Assembly: GCA_902793285.1 (NCBI GenBank)
Contig: CADBCV010000001.1
Span: 62,001 to 126,000, forward strand
DNA: 64,000 nt
Source of the DNA: Oscillospiraceae bacterium
GTDB taxonomy: Bacteria; Bacillota; Clostridia; Oscillospirales; Oscillospiraceae
Direction of reading: 5' to 3'
Part shown: piece after piece, positions 50,146-57,974 of the stretch
Position numbering within the stretch: the first letter of the stretch is position 1
Layout of the letters: the number at the start of each line of letters is the position of its first letter
Program-made: the position numbers and the translations under genes
Notes under the pieces: model-generated
What the model saw: the letters and a program-made list of their open reading frames with translations, nothing else
The model's database searches: none
What the model was told of the DNA's origin: nothing

Positions 50146-51344
50146 ATTTGATCGGGCTTGGCGGCGGGACCGCCGATACAATGAGTCTGGAGGCCCGGAG
50201 GGCTCTGGAGCAGGCGGAGCTGGTGCTCGGCGCGGAGCGCCTGCTCGAAAGCCTTCCGAAGAACGATACGCAAAAACACATCGCCGCAGTGCGCCCGGAG
50301 GAGATCCTGGCGCGGCTGTCGAATAAAGATTATGTAAACTGCTGTGTCATTTACAGCGGCGACACGGGCTTCTATTCCGGCGCGCGGGGGCTTGTCCCCC
50401 TGCTGGAGGAGGCCGGGATACCCTGCCGGGTCCTGCCGGGGATCTCGAGCGTGCAGCTTCTCGCGGCGCGGCTGCAGAGGCCCTGGCAGGACTGGAAGCT
50501 CTGCTCCGCCCATGGCGCGGAATGCGATGCGGTGGCGGCGGTCATGGAGGGGCGGCCCGCCTTCTTTCTCACCGGCGGGGTATACACCCCCGCCGCCCTC
50601 TGTCGGGCGCTCACGGATGCGGGGCTCGGCTTTCTTCCCGTCGCGGTGGGCGAGCGGCTGAGCTATCCGGAGGAGCGCATTGTGAAGACCAGCGCGGCAG
50701 CGTGCGCAGGGATGCAGTTTGCCCCGCTATCGGTCCTGCTGGCAGATCCCGCGCCCCGGCCCGCGATCCGCGCCGCCGGCATCCCGGACGACGCCTTTTG
50801 CCGGGGCGAGGTGCCCATGACGAAGCAGGAGGTGCGCGCCGCGATCCTTGCAAAGCTCGCCGTGAGCCCTGAGGACACCGTATGGGACGTGGGCGCCGGG
50901 ACCGGGAGCGTCTCGGTCGAGCTCGCCCTCGCAGCAAGCGGCGGGCGCGTCTTCGCGGTGGAGTATAAAGAGCAGGCCCTCGCCCTCATCCGCCGGAATC
51001 GGGAGCGCTTCGGGGCCTGGAATCTCCGCCTTGTCCCCGGCCGGGCGCCGGAGGCGCTGGACGCCCTGCCCGTGCCGGGCGCGGTGTTCATCGGCGGGAG
51101 CGAGGGCGCGCTTGCCGGGATCGTGGACGCGGCGCTTGAGAAAAACCCGGACGTGCGCCTCTGTGTCTCCGCCATCGCGCTTGAGACGCTCTCTGCCGCC
51201 CTGGATCTTTTCAGCGCCCGTGGCCTTGCAGCGGAGGTAACGCAAATCGCCGTGAGCCGCGCAAAACCCGGCGGGAAGCTCCATCTCCTGCTTGCGAACA
51301 ACCCTGTCTTTCTTCTGAGCGCGAGACGGGAGGGTGAGACATGA
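50136..51344 (+). CDS. cbiET: Fused cobalt-precorrin-7 C5-methyltransferase and C15-methyltransferase/decarboxylase
   Basis: A 402-residue two-domain enzyme. Residues 1-200 are CbiE (VNLIGLGGGTADTMSLEARRAL, VIYSGDTGFYSGARGL, VLPGISSVQLLAARL). Residues about 220-400 are CbiT, a Rossmann methyltransferase with MTKQEVRAAILAKL, VWDVGAGTGSVSVELAL, and FIGGSEGALAGIV. It corresponds to CobL of the aerobic route and makes the C5 and C15 methylations and decarboxylation. A copy of TTATGTAAAC lies at 50330-50339 in the CbiE part. Overlaps the genes on both sides. Confidence 0.93.
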   Translation: MQVNLIGLGGGTADTMSLEARRALEQAELVLGAERLLESLPKNDTQKHIAAVRPEEILARLSNKDYVNCCVIYSGDTGFYSGARGLVPLLEEAGIPCRVLPGISSVQLLAARLQRPWQDWKLCSAHGAECDAVAAVMEGRPAFFLTGGVYTPAALCRALTDAGLGFLPVAVGERLSYPEERIVKTSAAACAGMQFAPLSVLLADPAPRPAIRAAGIPDDAFCRGEVPMTKQEVRAAILAKLAVSPEDTVWDVGAGTGSVSVELALAASGGRVFAVEYKEQALALIRRNRERFGAWNLRLVPGRAPEALDALPVPGAVFIGGSEGALAGIVDAALEKNPDVRLCVSAIALETLSAALDLFSARGLAAEVTQIAVSRAKPGGKLHLLLANNPVFLLSARREGET

Positions 51345-52702
51345 TCCGGCTTCTGATTTCCGCGCCCGCCTCCGGCAGCGGGAAGACCATGGTCACCTGC
51401 GCACTCCTAAAGGCGCTCTCCCGGCGCGCTCTTGCGCCCTGTGCTTTCAAATGCGGGCCGGACTACATCGATCCCATGTTCCACCGGGCGGCGCTCGGGG
51501 TGGAGAGCTATAATCTCGATCTCTTCCTGAGCGACGAGGCGCAGGTCAGGGCGCTCTTTCAGCGGGCCTGCCAAAACCACGGCGCGGCCGTGATCGAGGG
51601 GGCCATGGGCTATTACGACGGACTCGGCGGCGTAAGTGCGCGCGCGAGCGCCTGGCATGTGGCGGAGACGCTGGATGTGCCCGTGCTGTTGGTGCTGCCC
51701 GCGAAGGGGGCGAGTCTCACCCTCGCGGCGACGGTGCGCGGGCTGCGGGATTTCCGGGAGCGGAGCCGGCTTGCGGCCATCGTGCTCAACGCGTGCTCCC
51801 CCGCGCTCTGCGCCGCACTCGCCCCCGCGCTGGAGCGGGAGACGGGCATCCCGGTATTGGGCTGCCTGCCCCGGCTGAACGATGTGCGCGTGGAGAGCCG
51901 CCATCTCGGCCTTCTGACCGCGCGGGAAATTGATGATCTGGACGCGCGCCTCACGGCGCTTTCCGAGGCGTTTGAGGCGCATGTGGATATGGCGCGGCTG
52001 CTGCGGATCTTTGACGGTCCGTCCCCCGCAGCGCCTGTGCCCGAAGCGCCCGCCCCCCTCCGCTGCCGCATCGCAGTCGCACGGGACGAAGCCTTCTGCT
52101 TTGCCTACGCCGAGACGCTGGACGCTCTCACCCGCCGCGGCGCGGAGCTTGTGCTTTTCAGCCCCCTGCATGACGCCGGACTCCCGGCGGGGATCGGGGG
52201 GCTCTATCTCCCGGGCGGCTACCCGGAGCTTTATGCCCGCGCGCTCTCGGAAAATGAGGCGATGCGCAGCGCCGTCCGGGACGCCGTCCGTGGGGGGCTT
52301 CCCACCGTGGCGGAGTGCGGCGGCTTTCTCTATCTCGGCGAAACGCTCTCCGACGGGGCGGGTGTGCTGTACCCCATGGCGGGCGTGCTGCCGGGGTGCG
52401 CGTCCGACACGGGAAAGCTCGTCCGCTTCGGGTATGCGACGCTCTGCGCCGAGCGCGACAGCCTTCTCTTTCGCGCGGGGGAGCAGTTCCCCGTGCATGA
52501 ATTTCACCACTGGGACACGACGCAAAACGGCGACGCTCTCCGCTTTGAAAAACCCCTGAGCAGCAGGAGCTCGCGCGGCGGATATGCCACAGCGACGCTC
52601 TACGCCGCCTTCCCGCATCTCTATTTTGCGGGCAGTCCCATCCTGGCGGAGCGCTTTGTCGCCGCCGCCGAGGAGTATGGAGTTCAATATGGAATTATGT
52701 AA
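51341..52702 (+). CDS. cbiA: Cobyrinate a,c-diamide synthase
   Basis: A 453-residue enzyme: LISAPASGSGKTMVTCALLKAL (P-loop, residues 4-25), FKCGPDYIDPMFH near 37, IEGAMGYYDGLGG near 87, and a C-terminal class I glutamine amidotransferase-like half with LYLPGGYPELYARALSEN near 288, TVAECGGFLYLGETL near 323 (nucleophile Cys) and VHEFHHWDTT near 387. It amidates the a and c side chains with glutamine and ATP. The 3' end overlaps cobT by 14 nt with the cobT start inside. Confidence 0.93.
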   Translation: MIRLLISAPASGSGKTMVTCALLKALSRRALAPCAFKCGPDYIDPMFHRAALGVESYNLDLFLSDEAQVRALFQRACQNHGAAVIEGAMGYYDGLGGVSARASAWHVAETLDVPVLLVLPAKGASLTLAATVRGLRDFRERSRLAAIVLNACSPALCAALAPALERETGIPVLGCLPRLNDVRVESRHLGLLTAREIDDLDARLTALSEAFEAHVDMARLLRIFDGPSPAAPVPEAPAPLRCRIAVARDEAFCFAYAETLDALTRRGAELVLFSPLHDAGLPAGIGGLYLPGGYPELYARALSENEAMRSAVRDAVRGGLPTVAECGGFLYLGETLSDGAGVLYPMAGVLPGCASDTGKLVRFGYATLCAERDSLLFRAGEQFPVHEFHHWDTTQNGDALRFEKPLSSRSSRGGYATATLYAAFPHLYFAGSPILAERFVAAAEEYGVQYGIM

Positions 52703-53744
52703 ACTTTTGGAGCCGATCACACCGCCGGATGAGGCGGCCCGCGCCGAAGCGCAAAAGCGCTGGGACACTTGCGCCAAGCCCCTTGGCAGTCTCGGCCTTC
52801 TGGAAGCGGCGATCTGCGATATCGCAGCCCTCACCGGGGACGCAGAGGTCTCATTATCCCCGCGCGCGGTGCTCGTCTTCTGCGCAGACCACGGCGTTAC
52901 GGCGCAGGGGGTCACCCAGACAGACAGCAGCGTGACCGCCGCCGTCGCAAGGAACCTTGCCCTGGGTCGTACCTCCGTCTGCCGCATGGCGGCTTATGCC
53001 CGCTGCCGCGTGGCGCCGGTGGACATGGGCATCCGGGATTTCCCGGGCTTTGAGGGTGTGCGGGCACTCCGCATCGGAAACGGCACGGAAGATCTCAGCG
53101 CGGGCCCTGCCATGACCTGCGCGCAGGCGGAGAGGGCGATCCTGCGCGGCATTGCCCTTGCGCAGGAGGAGGCCGCGCGCGGCACGCGCCTGCTCGCGGC
53201 GGGCGAGATGGGCATCGGCAACACGACGAGCGCCGCCGCCATCGCCTCGGTCCTCCTCGGGCTTGAGCCGCCGCTTGTGACCGGGCGGGGCGCGGGCCTT
53301 TCGGACGCGGGGCTTGTGCGCAAGCTCTCCGCCATCCGCCGGGGGATCGAGGTCAACCGGCCCGATGCGGACGACGCCCTGGATGTACTGGCAAAGCTCG
53401 GCGGGTTTGAGCTTGCGGGCATGTGCGGGCTCTTCCTCGGCGGGGCGCTGTATCAGGTCCCGGTGCTGATCGACGGCTTTTTGAGCGCTGTCGCCGCCCT
53501 CTGTGCCCTGCGTCTCTGCCCCGGGGTCTCCAAGGCGATGCTCGCAAGCCACGTCTCCGCGGAACCCGCGGGGGCGCTCGTCCTGGAGGCGCTCGGCAAA
53601 AAGCCCCTCATCACGGCGGAAATGCGACTCGGCGAGGGGACGGGCGCAGTGGCGGCGATGCCGCTTTTGGACATGGCCCTCGCCGTATACCACGAGAGCT
53701 ACAGCTTCGCGGAGGGCGGCATCACACCGTATACGCCGCAATGA
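52689..53744 (+). CDS. cobT: Nicotinate-nucleotide:dimethylbenzimidazole phosphoribosyltransferase
   Basis: A 351-residue CobT: RWDTCAKPLGSLGLLEA near residue 23, VFCADHGVTAQGVTQTDSSVT near 62, GEMGIGNTTSAAAI near 171, SHVSAEPAGALVLEALGKKPLITAEMRLGEGTGAV near 283 with the catalytic Glu. It makes alpha-ribazole phosphate, the lower-ligand nucleotide. Two starts compete: ATG 52677 (RBS only 1 nt away) and ATG 52689 (GGAG 6 nt away), and the latter is chosen. TTATGTAAAC at 52695-52704 forms codons 3-5. No gene for making dimethylbenzimidazole is visible nearby. Confidence 0.93.
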   Translation: MELCKLLEPITPPDEAARAEAQKRWDTCAKPLGSLGLLEAAICDIAALTGDAEVSLSPRAVLVFCADHGVTAQGVTQTDSSVTAAVARNLALGRTSVCRMAAYARCRVAPVDMGIRDFPGFEGVRALRIGNGTEDLSAGPAMTCAQAERAILRGIALAQEEAARGTRLLAAGEMGIGNTTSAAAIASVLLGLEPPLVTGRGAGLSDAGLVRKLSAIRRGIEVNRPDADDALDVLAKLGGFELAGMCGLFLGGALYQVPVLIDGFLSAVAALCALRLCPGVSKAMLASHVSAEPAGALVLEALGKKPLITAEMRLGEGTGAVAAMPLLDMALAVYHESYSFAEGGITPYTPQ

Positions 53745-54271
53745 CGGCGCTCATCGTCGGCGGCGCCGCGAGCGGGAAGAGCGCCTTTGCGGAACAATTA
53801 TTATGTAAACTGTCCGGCTCCGCGCCGCGCATTTATCTTGCGACCATGCGGCCCTTCGGAGCCGAGGCCAAAGCGAGAATCCAAAAGCACCGGACCTCCC
53901 GCGAGGGTCTGGGCTTTGAAACGATTGAATGTTATGTAAACTTAGCATCTCTGGAGCTCCCGCAAGGCTCCGCCGTGCTGCTGGAGGATATCGGAAACCT
54001 CTGCGCAAACGAGCTTTTTGATCCCACGGGCCGCGGCGACGGCGCGGCGGACGCGGTGGTGCGCGGGGTGGAGCGGCTTCAAAAGCGCTGTGGGGCGCTT
54101 GTGATCGTGTCGAACGAGGTCTGCTCCGGCGGAACGATCTACGCGGGCGACACCCTGCGCTACATGCGCCTTCTCGGAGAGGTCAACAACCGGCTCGCGG
54201 CGCTGTCCGATCTGGTGTGCGAGACCGTGTGCGGCATCCCGCGGATATACAAAGGAGAGATCAGCACATGA
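53741..54271 (+). CDS. cobU: Adenosylcobinamide kinase / guanylyltransferase
   Basis: A 176-residue CobU: ALIVGGAASGKSAFAEQLL (P-loop), YLATMRPFGAEAKARIQKHRTSR near residue 30 with the His that is guanylylated, LLEDIGNLCANELF near 81, VIVSNEVCSGG near 117 and LGEVNNRLAALSDLVCETVCGIPRIYKGE at the end. It phosphorylates adenosylcobinamide and attaches GMP. Two copies of TTATGTAAAC (53801-53810, 53932-53941) lie in the gene, one read as L-C-K and one as Y-V-N. ATGA overlaps both sides. Confidence 0.93.
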   Translation: MTALIVGGAASGKSAFAEQLLCKLSGSAPRIYLATMRPFGAEAKARIQKHRTSREGLGFETIECYVNLASLELPQGSAVLLEDIGNLCANELFDPTGRGDGAADAVVRGVERLQKRCGALVIVSNEVCSGGTIYAGDTLRYMRLLGEVNNRLAALSDLVCETVCGIPRIYKGEIST

Positions 54272-55050
54272 GGTGGATTTGGGAGACCGTGGTGGTGGCC
54301 TTCGGGATGTACTCGGCGCTGCCGGTGCCGCGGGTCGAATGGAACGGAAAAAATATGCGCTTTGCCCTCTGCGCCTTTCCGCTGGTGGGCGCGGCCTGCG
54401 GGCTCTGCTTCTGGGGCTGGGCAGCGCTCTGCCGGGTTTTTGCCCTGCCGCAGCTTCTGCGGGGAGCGGGCTTTTGCGTGCTGCCCGCGCTCCTCACGGG
54501 CGGCATCCATCTCGACGGCTATGCGGACGCGGCCGACGCCCTGGCAAGCCATGCCTCCCCCGCGCGGCGGCAGGAGATCCTGCGGGACCCCCGCTGCGGC
54601 GCCTTTGCGGTGATCCAGCTGGGGATCTACTTTGTCTGCCTCTACGCCCTTTGCTGTGTGTGGGAGGCGACGGGGGCGGCGCTTTGGTGCATGGGACTCT
54701 GCTTTGTGCTCTCCCGGGCGCTCTCGGGGGCTTCTCTCACCCTGCTGCCGATTGCGGCGCAGTCGAGCCTTGGCAGGGCCTTTGCCTCCGCCGCGAATAA
54801 AAAACGGGTCGGCATCATCCTCTCGGTCGTGTCGGCGTTATGCCTTGCGGGGCTCCTCTATTATGGCGGTGTGCGGGTGCTGCTCCTGTCGGGCGGCGCG
54901 CTGCTGCTCTCCGTGCTCCGGCTTCTTGGGGCTGTGCGGCGGGAGTTTGGCGGCATGTCCGGGGATCTCGCGGGCTGGTTTCTCATCAAGACGGAATTCT
55001 GGCTGCTCGCCGCGCAGGTCGCGGCGCAGCTTTGGGAGAGAGGCTTATGA
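54268..55050 (+). CDS. cobS: Cobalamin (5'-phosphate) synthase
   Basis: A 260-residue integral membrane protein with six to eight hydrophobic segments: an N terminus typical of the family (VVVAFGMYSALPVPRVEWN), LLTGGIHLDGYADAADALASHASPARRQEILRDPRCGAFAVI near residue 76 (metal-binding Asp-rich site), and a C-terminal segment with RREFGGMSGDLAG. It joins adenosylcobinamide-GDP and alpha-ribazole phosphate at the membrane. It overlaps cobU by 4 nt and the mini-CobU gene by 4 nt. Confidence 0.92.
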   Translation: MRWIWETVVVAFGMYSALPVPRVEWNGKNMRFALCAFPLVGAACGLCFWGWAALCRVFALPQLLRGAGFCVLPALLTGGIHLDGYADAADALASHASPARRQEILRDPRCGAFAVIQLGIYFVCLYALCCVWEATGAALWCMGLCFVLSRALSGASLTLLPIAAQSSLGRAFASAANKKRVGIILSVVSALCLAGLLYYGGVRVLLLSGGALLLSVLRLLGAVRREFGGMSGDLAGWFLIKTEFWLLAAQVAAQLWERGL

Positions 55051-55382
55051 TTTTCATTACAGGTCCCCTCTACAGCGGCAAGCGCAGCTTTGCAAAGGGG
55101 CTGCTCCGCTGTGACGACGCGGCGCTCTCCGAGCGCTGCGCCCTCGACGTACACGAGCTTGCGGCGGGGTGCGCGGATCTTGAGTCGCTTGCGGAGCGCC
55201 TCTCCCGCTATGAGATCGTGACTGCGGCAGAGCTCGGCGGCGGGATCGTCCCGCTGGACCCCAAAGAGCGAACGGCCCGGGAGCGCGCGGGGCGGCTTTC
55301 GTGTCTCCTCGCGGCGCGGGCCGGGACCGTGGTGCGCATGTTCTGCGGGATTCCCACGGTCCTCAAGGGGGAGCTTCCATGA
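55047..55382 (+). CDS. Short CobU-like P-loop protein (111 aa)
   Basis: The N terminus IFITGPLYSGKRSFAKGLL is a P-loop, and the end VVRMFCGIPTVLKGELP parallels the CobU end (ETVCGIPRIYKGE). TAAELGGGIVPLDPKERTARERAGRLSCLLA corresponds to the CobU stretch SNEVCSGG...GEVNNRLAALSD. What is missing is the central part with the guanylylated His. It is therefore a reduced CobU paralogue lying directly between cobS and cobC and coupled to both by 4-nt overlaps. Kinase-only or regulatory function is possible. I cannot tell which. Confidence 0.7.
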   Translation: MIFITGPLYSGKRSFAKGLLRCDDAALSERCALDVHELAAGCADLESLAERLSRYEIVTAAELGGGIVPLDPKERTARERAGRLSCLLAARAGTVVRMFCGIPTVLKGELP

Positions 55383-55969
55383 AGGTTTATCTCATCCGCC
55401 ACGGGCGGACCGCATACAACGATCAAAAACGCTATCAGGGGCAGGCGGATATCCCGCTCTCCGAGCTTGGCCGGCGGCAGCTTATGCCCGCTCCCTTTGC
55501 GGCGGACACAGTCTATGTCTCCCCCCTTTCCCGGGCGCGGGAGAGCGCGGCGATCCTCTTCCCCGGCGCGCTGCAGATTACGGTTGAAGGCTTCACGGAG
55601 TTTGCCTTCGGAGCCTTTGAGGGGCGAAGCTATCTCGACATGGCGGAGGACGCTGCCTACCGCGCCTGGGTGGACGGCGGCTGCGAAGGGCGCTGTCCCG
55701 GCGGGGAGAGTCTTGCGGAATTTCGCGCGCGCACCTGTGATGCCTTTCTCACGCTCTTGCAGGACGCCCTCGCCCGGGGAGACGAGCGGCTTGTCATCGT
55801 CGCCCACAGCGGCACCCTGCGCGCGATTCTGGAGCGCTTTGCCCTGCCGGAGCGGGGCTACTTTGCCTGGAATCCCCCCTGCGGCTGCGGGTACGCACTC
55901 GCCTTTGACGGGGAGAAGCTCCGCCTTTCAGAAAGCATCCGCTGTGTGAAGGAGGGGCCGGAATGCTGA
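55379..55969 (+). CDS. cobC: Alpha-ribazole phosphatase / histidine phosphatase
   Basis: A 196-residue histidine phosphatase: LIRHGRTAYNDQKRYQGQADIPLSELG at the N terminus (catalytic His, Arg), FTEFAFGAFEGRSY near 78, CPGGESLAEFRAR near 110, and VAHSGTLRAILER near 140 (second His). Operon position between nucleotide-loop genes indicates removal of the 5'-phosphate from alpha-ribazole or cobalamin phosphate. It overlaps the previous gene by 4 nt and cbiB by 7 nt. Confidence 0.9.
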   Translation: MKVYLIRHGRTAYNDQKRYQGQADIPLSELGRRQLMPAPFAADTVYVSPLSRARESAAILFPGALQITVEGFTEFAFGAFEGRSYLDMAEDAAYRAWVDGGCEGRCPGGESLAEFRARTCDAFLTLLQDALARGDERLVIVAHSGTLRAILERFALPERGYFAWNPPCGCGYALAFDGEKLRLSESIRCVKEGPEC

Positions 55970-56931
55970 GACTCTACGCGATGCTGATCGGCTTCACCCT
56001 CGATCTTATCTTCGGCGATCCCGCATGGCTGCCGCATCCGGTGGTGCTGATGGGAAAGCTGATCTCCGGCTATGAGCGCGCACTGCGCCCGCGCTTTCCC
56101 AAAACGCCGCGGGGCGAATTCCTCTGCGGGCTGGGCCTTGCCGCGTCGCTGCCGCTTCTGACCCTTGCGGTAAGCGGGGGCCTCTGCCTGCTCGCGCGGC
56201 GTGTACACCCGCTCGCGGCGCTTGTGCTGGAGAGCTTCTGGTGCGCCCAGGCGCTTGCGGCGCGGGGACTCTGCACCGAGAGCAGGCGGGTCTATGCCGC
56301 GCTGCGAAACAGCGATCTCCCCGGGGCGCGCGCGGCGGTCTCCCGCATCGTGGGGCGCGACACCGAGCGGCTCAGCGCCGAGGGGGTCGCGAAGGCCGCG
56401 GTGGAGACCGTGGCGGAAAACTTCTGCGACGGGGTGGCGGCGCCGCTTCTCTATATGGCGCTCGGCGGAGCGCCGCTGGCCCTCGCCTACAAGGCGATCA
56501 ACACCATGGACAGCATGGTGGGATACAAAAATGAGCGCTATCTCCATTTCGGCCGCGCGGGTGCAAGGCTTGACGACGCGGCAAACTATCTCCCCGCCCG
56601 CATTGCGGCGCGCTTCTGGATCGCGGCCGCGGCCCTGACGGGCTTTGACACAAAGGCCGCCCTTCGCATCTGGCGGCGTGACGCGGGGAAACACGCAAGC
56701 CCTAACGCCGGCCAGACCGAGAGCGCCTGCGCCGGGGCGCTGGGCGTCCGGCTCGGCGGGGCGGCCTGGTACTTCGGAAAACGCTATGAGAAGGCGACGC
56801 TCGGCGATGCGCGGCGAAAATGCGAGGCTGAGGATATTCTGCGCGCCGACCGCATGATGCTCTGCGCGAGCTGTCTGCTCGCGCTTGTATGCGCGGCAGT
56901 GCGCTTTGCAATTGTGAGGGGGATGGGATGA
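55963..56931 (+). CDS. cbiB: Adenosylcobinamide-phosphate synthase
   Basis: A 322-residue membrane protein: LDLIFGDPAWLPHPVVLMGKLI near residue 14 (family signature), then VSRIVGRDTERLSAEGVAKAAVETVAENFCDGVAAPLLYMALGG near 124, YKAINTMDSMVGYKNERYLHFGRAGARLDDAANYLPAR near 179, and KHASPNAGQTESACAGALGVRLGG near 250. It condenses (R)-1-amino-2-propanol O-phosphate with adenosylcobyric acid. About five membrane segments. Overlaps cobD by 4 nt. Confidence 0.93.
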   Translation: MLRLYAMLIGFTLDLIFGDPAWLPHPVVLMGKLISGYERALRPRFPKTPRGEFLCGLGLAASLPLLTLAVSGGLCLLARRVHPLAALVLESFWCAQALAARGLCTESRRVYAALRNSDLPGARAAVSRIVGRDTERLSAEGVAKAAVETVAENFCDGVAAPLLYMALGGAPLALAYKAINTMDSMVGYKNERYLHFGRAGARLDDAANYLPARIAARFWIAAAALTGFDTKAALRIWRRDAGKHASPNAGQTESACAGALGVRLGGAAWYFGKRYEKATLGDARRKCEAEDILRADRMMLCASCLLALVCAAVRFAIVRGMG

Positions 56932-57974
56932 GCATCACACACGGCGGCGATTGGGCCGCGTTTCAGGCGGAATACGGCGCAGCGCCCCTGGACTTCTCTG
57001 CCAATGTGAGCCCGCTCGGCGTGCCGGAGGGGGTCGCAGAGGCGATCCGGGCGGCAGCGCGGGAGATCGACCGCTACCCCGACCCGCGCTGTACGGCGCT
57101 CTGTGCCGCCATCGCGGAAAAGGAGCAGGCGCCGCGCGGCTCTGTGCTCTGCGGGAACGGAGCCGCGGAGATCATCTGGCGCGCGGTCTTCGCGGCAAAG
57201 CCCCGGCGCGCGCTTGTGACCGCCCCCTGCTTTGGGGAATACGAGGCAGCGCTGGAGGCATCCGGCTGTGAGACCCTGCGCTTTTCTCTGCGAGAACCCT
57301 TTGCGGTCACAGAAAAGATCCTGGATTTAATTGACCATAACCTTGATTTCATTATATTATGTAACCCTAACAATCCAACAGGCCGCAGTATTCCGCCGGG
57401 GCTGCTGCAGCGGATCGCCCGGCGCTGCGGGGAAACCGGGACAAGGCTTCTGCTGGATGAGTGCTTTCTCGATTATTTGGACGAGCCTTCAGCGCACACA
57501 ATGAAGCCCTGGCTTGAGACCTTCCCCTGTCTTGTGATCCTGCGGGCGTTTACCAAGCTCTACGGCATGGCAGGGGCGCGGCTCGGCTACGCCCTCGGGT
57601 CGGACAGGGCGTTTCTGGATGCCATGCAGCACGCGGGTCCCCCCTGGGCGGTATCGACGCTCGCGCAGGCGGCGGGCCTCGCGGCGCTCGCGGATGATGA
57701 TTATGTAAACCATCTGCGCGCCCTGATCGCCGCCGAGCGGCCGCGGCTTTTTGCGGCGCTGCGGGACCTCGGCCTGCGCGTGATCCCGGGGGAGGCAAAC
57801 TTCCTGCTCTTTCAGAGCGCCGTGCCCCTGGACGCCGCCCTGCGGGAGCGGGGCATCCTGATCCGAAACTGCGGCAGCTTTACCGGGCTGGACGAAAGCT
57901 GGTACCGCACGGCGATACGGACACCGGAAGACAACGAGCGCCTGATTGAGGCGCTGAGGGAGATTTTAGCATGA
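56928..57974 (+). CDS. cobD: Threonine-phosphate decarboxylase
   Basis: A 348-residue fold-type I PLP enzyme: HGGDWAAFQAEYGAAPLDFSANVSPLGVP at the N terminus, YPDPRCTALCAAIA near 44, GNGAAEIIWRAVFAAKPRRALV near 67, LCNPNNPTGRS near 143, LLLDECFLDYL near 172 (PLP Asp), and AFTKLYGMAGARLGYALG near 206 (Schiff-base Lys). It makes aminopropanol phosphate from L-threonine phosphate. ATG 56928 is chosen since the upstream ATG at 56889 sits inside cbiB. A TTATGTAAAC copy is at 57701-57710 and a 9/10 match at 57357. Confidence 0.92.
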   Translation: MSITHGGDWAAFQAEYGAAPLDFSANVSPLGVPEGVAEAIRAAAREIDRYPDPRCTALCAAIAEKEQAPRGSVLCGNGAAEIIWRAVFAAKPRRALVTAPCFGEYEAALEASGCETLRFSLREPFAVTEKILDLIDHNLDFIILCNPNNPTGRSIPPGLLQRIARRCGETGTRLLLDECFLDYLDEPSAHTMKPWLETFPCLVILRAFTKLYGMAGARLGYALGSDRAFLDAMQHAGPPWAVSTLAQAAGLAALADDDYVNHLRALIAAERPRLFAALRDLGLRVIPGEANFLLFQSAVPLDAALRERGILIRNCGSFTGLDESWYRTAIRTPEDNERLIEALREILA

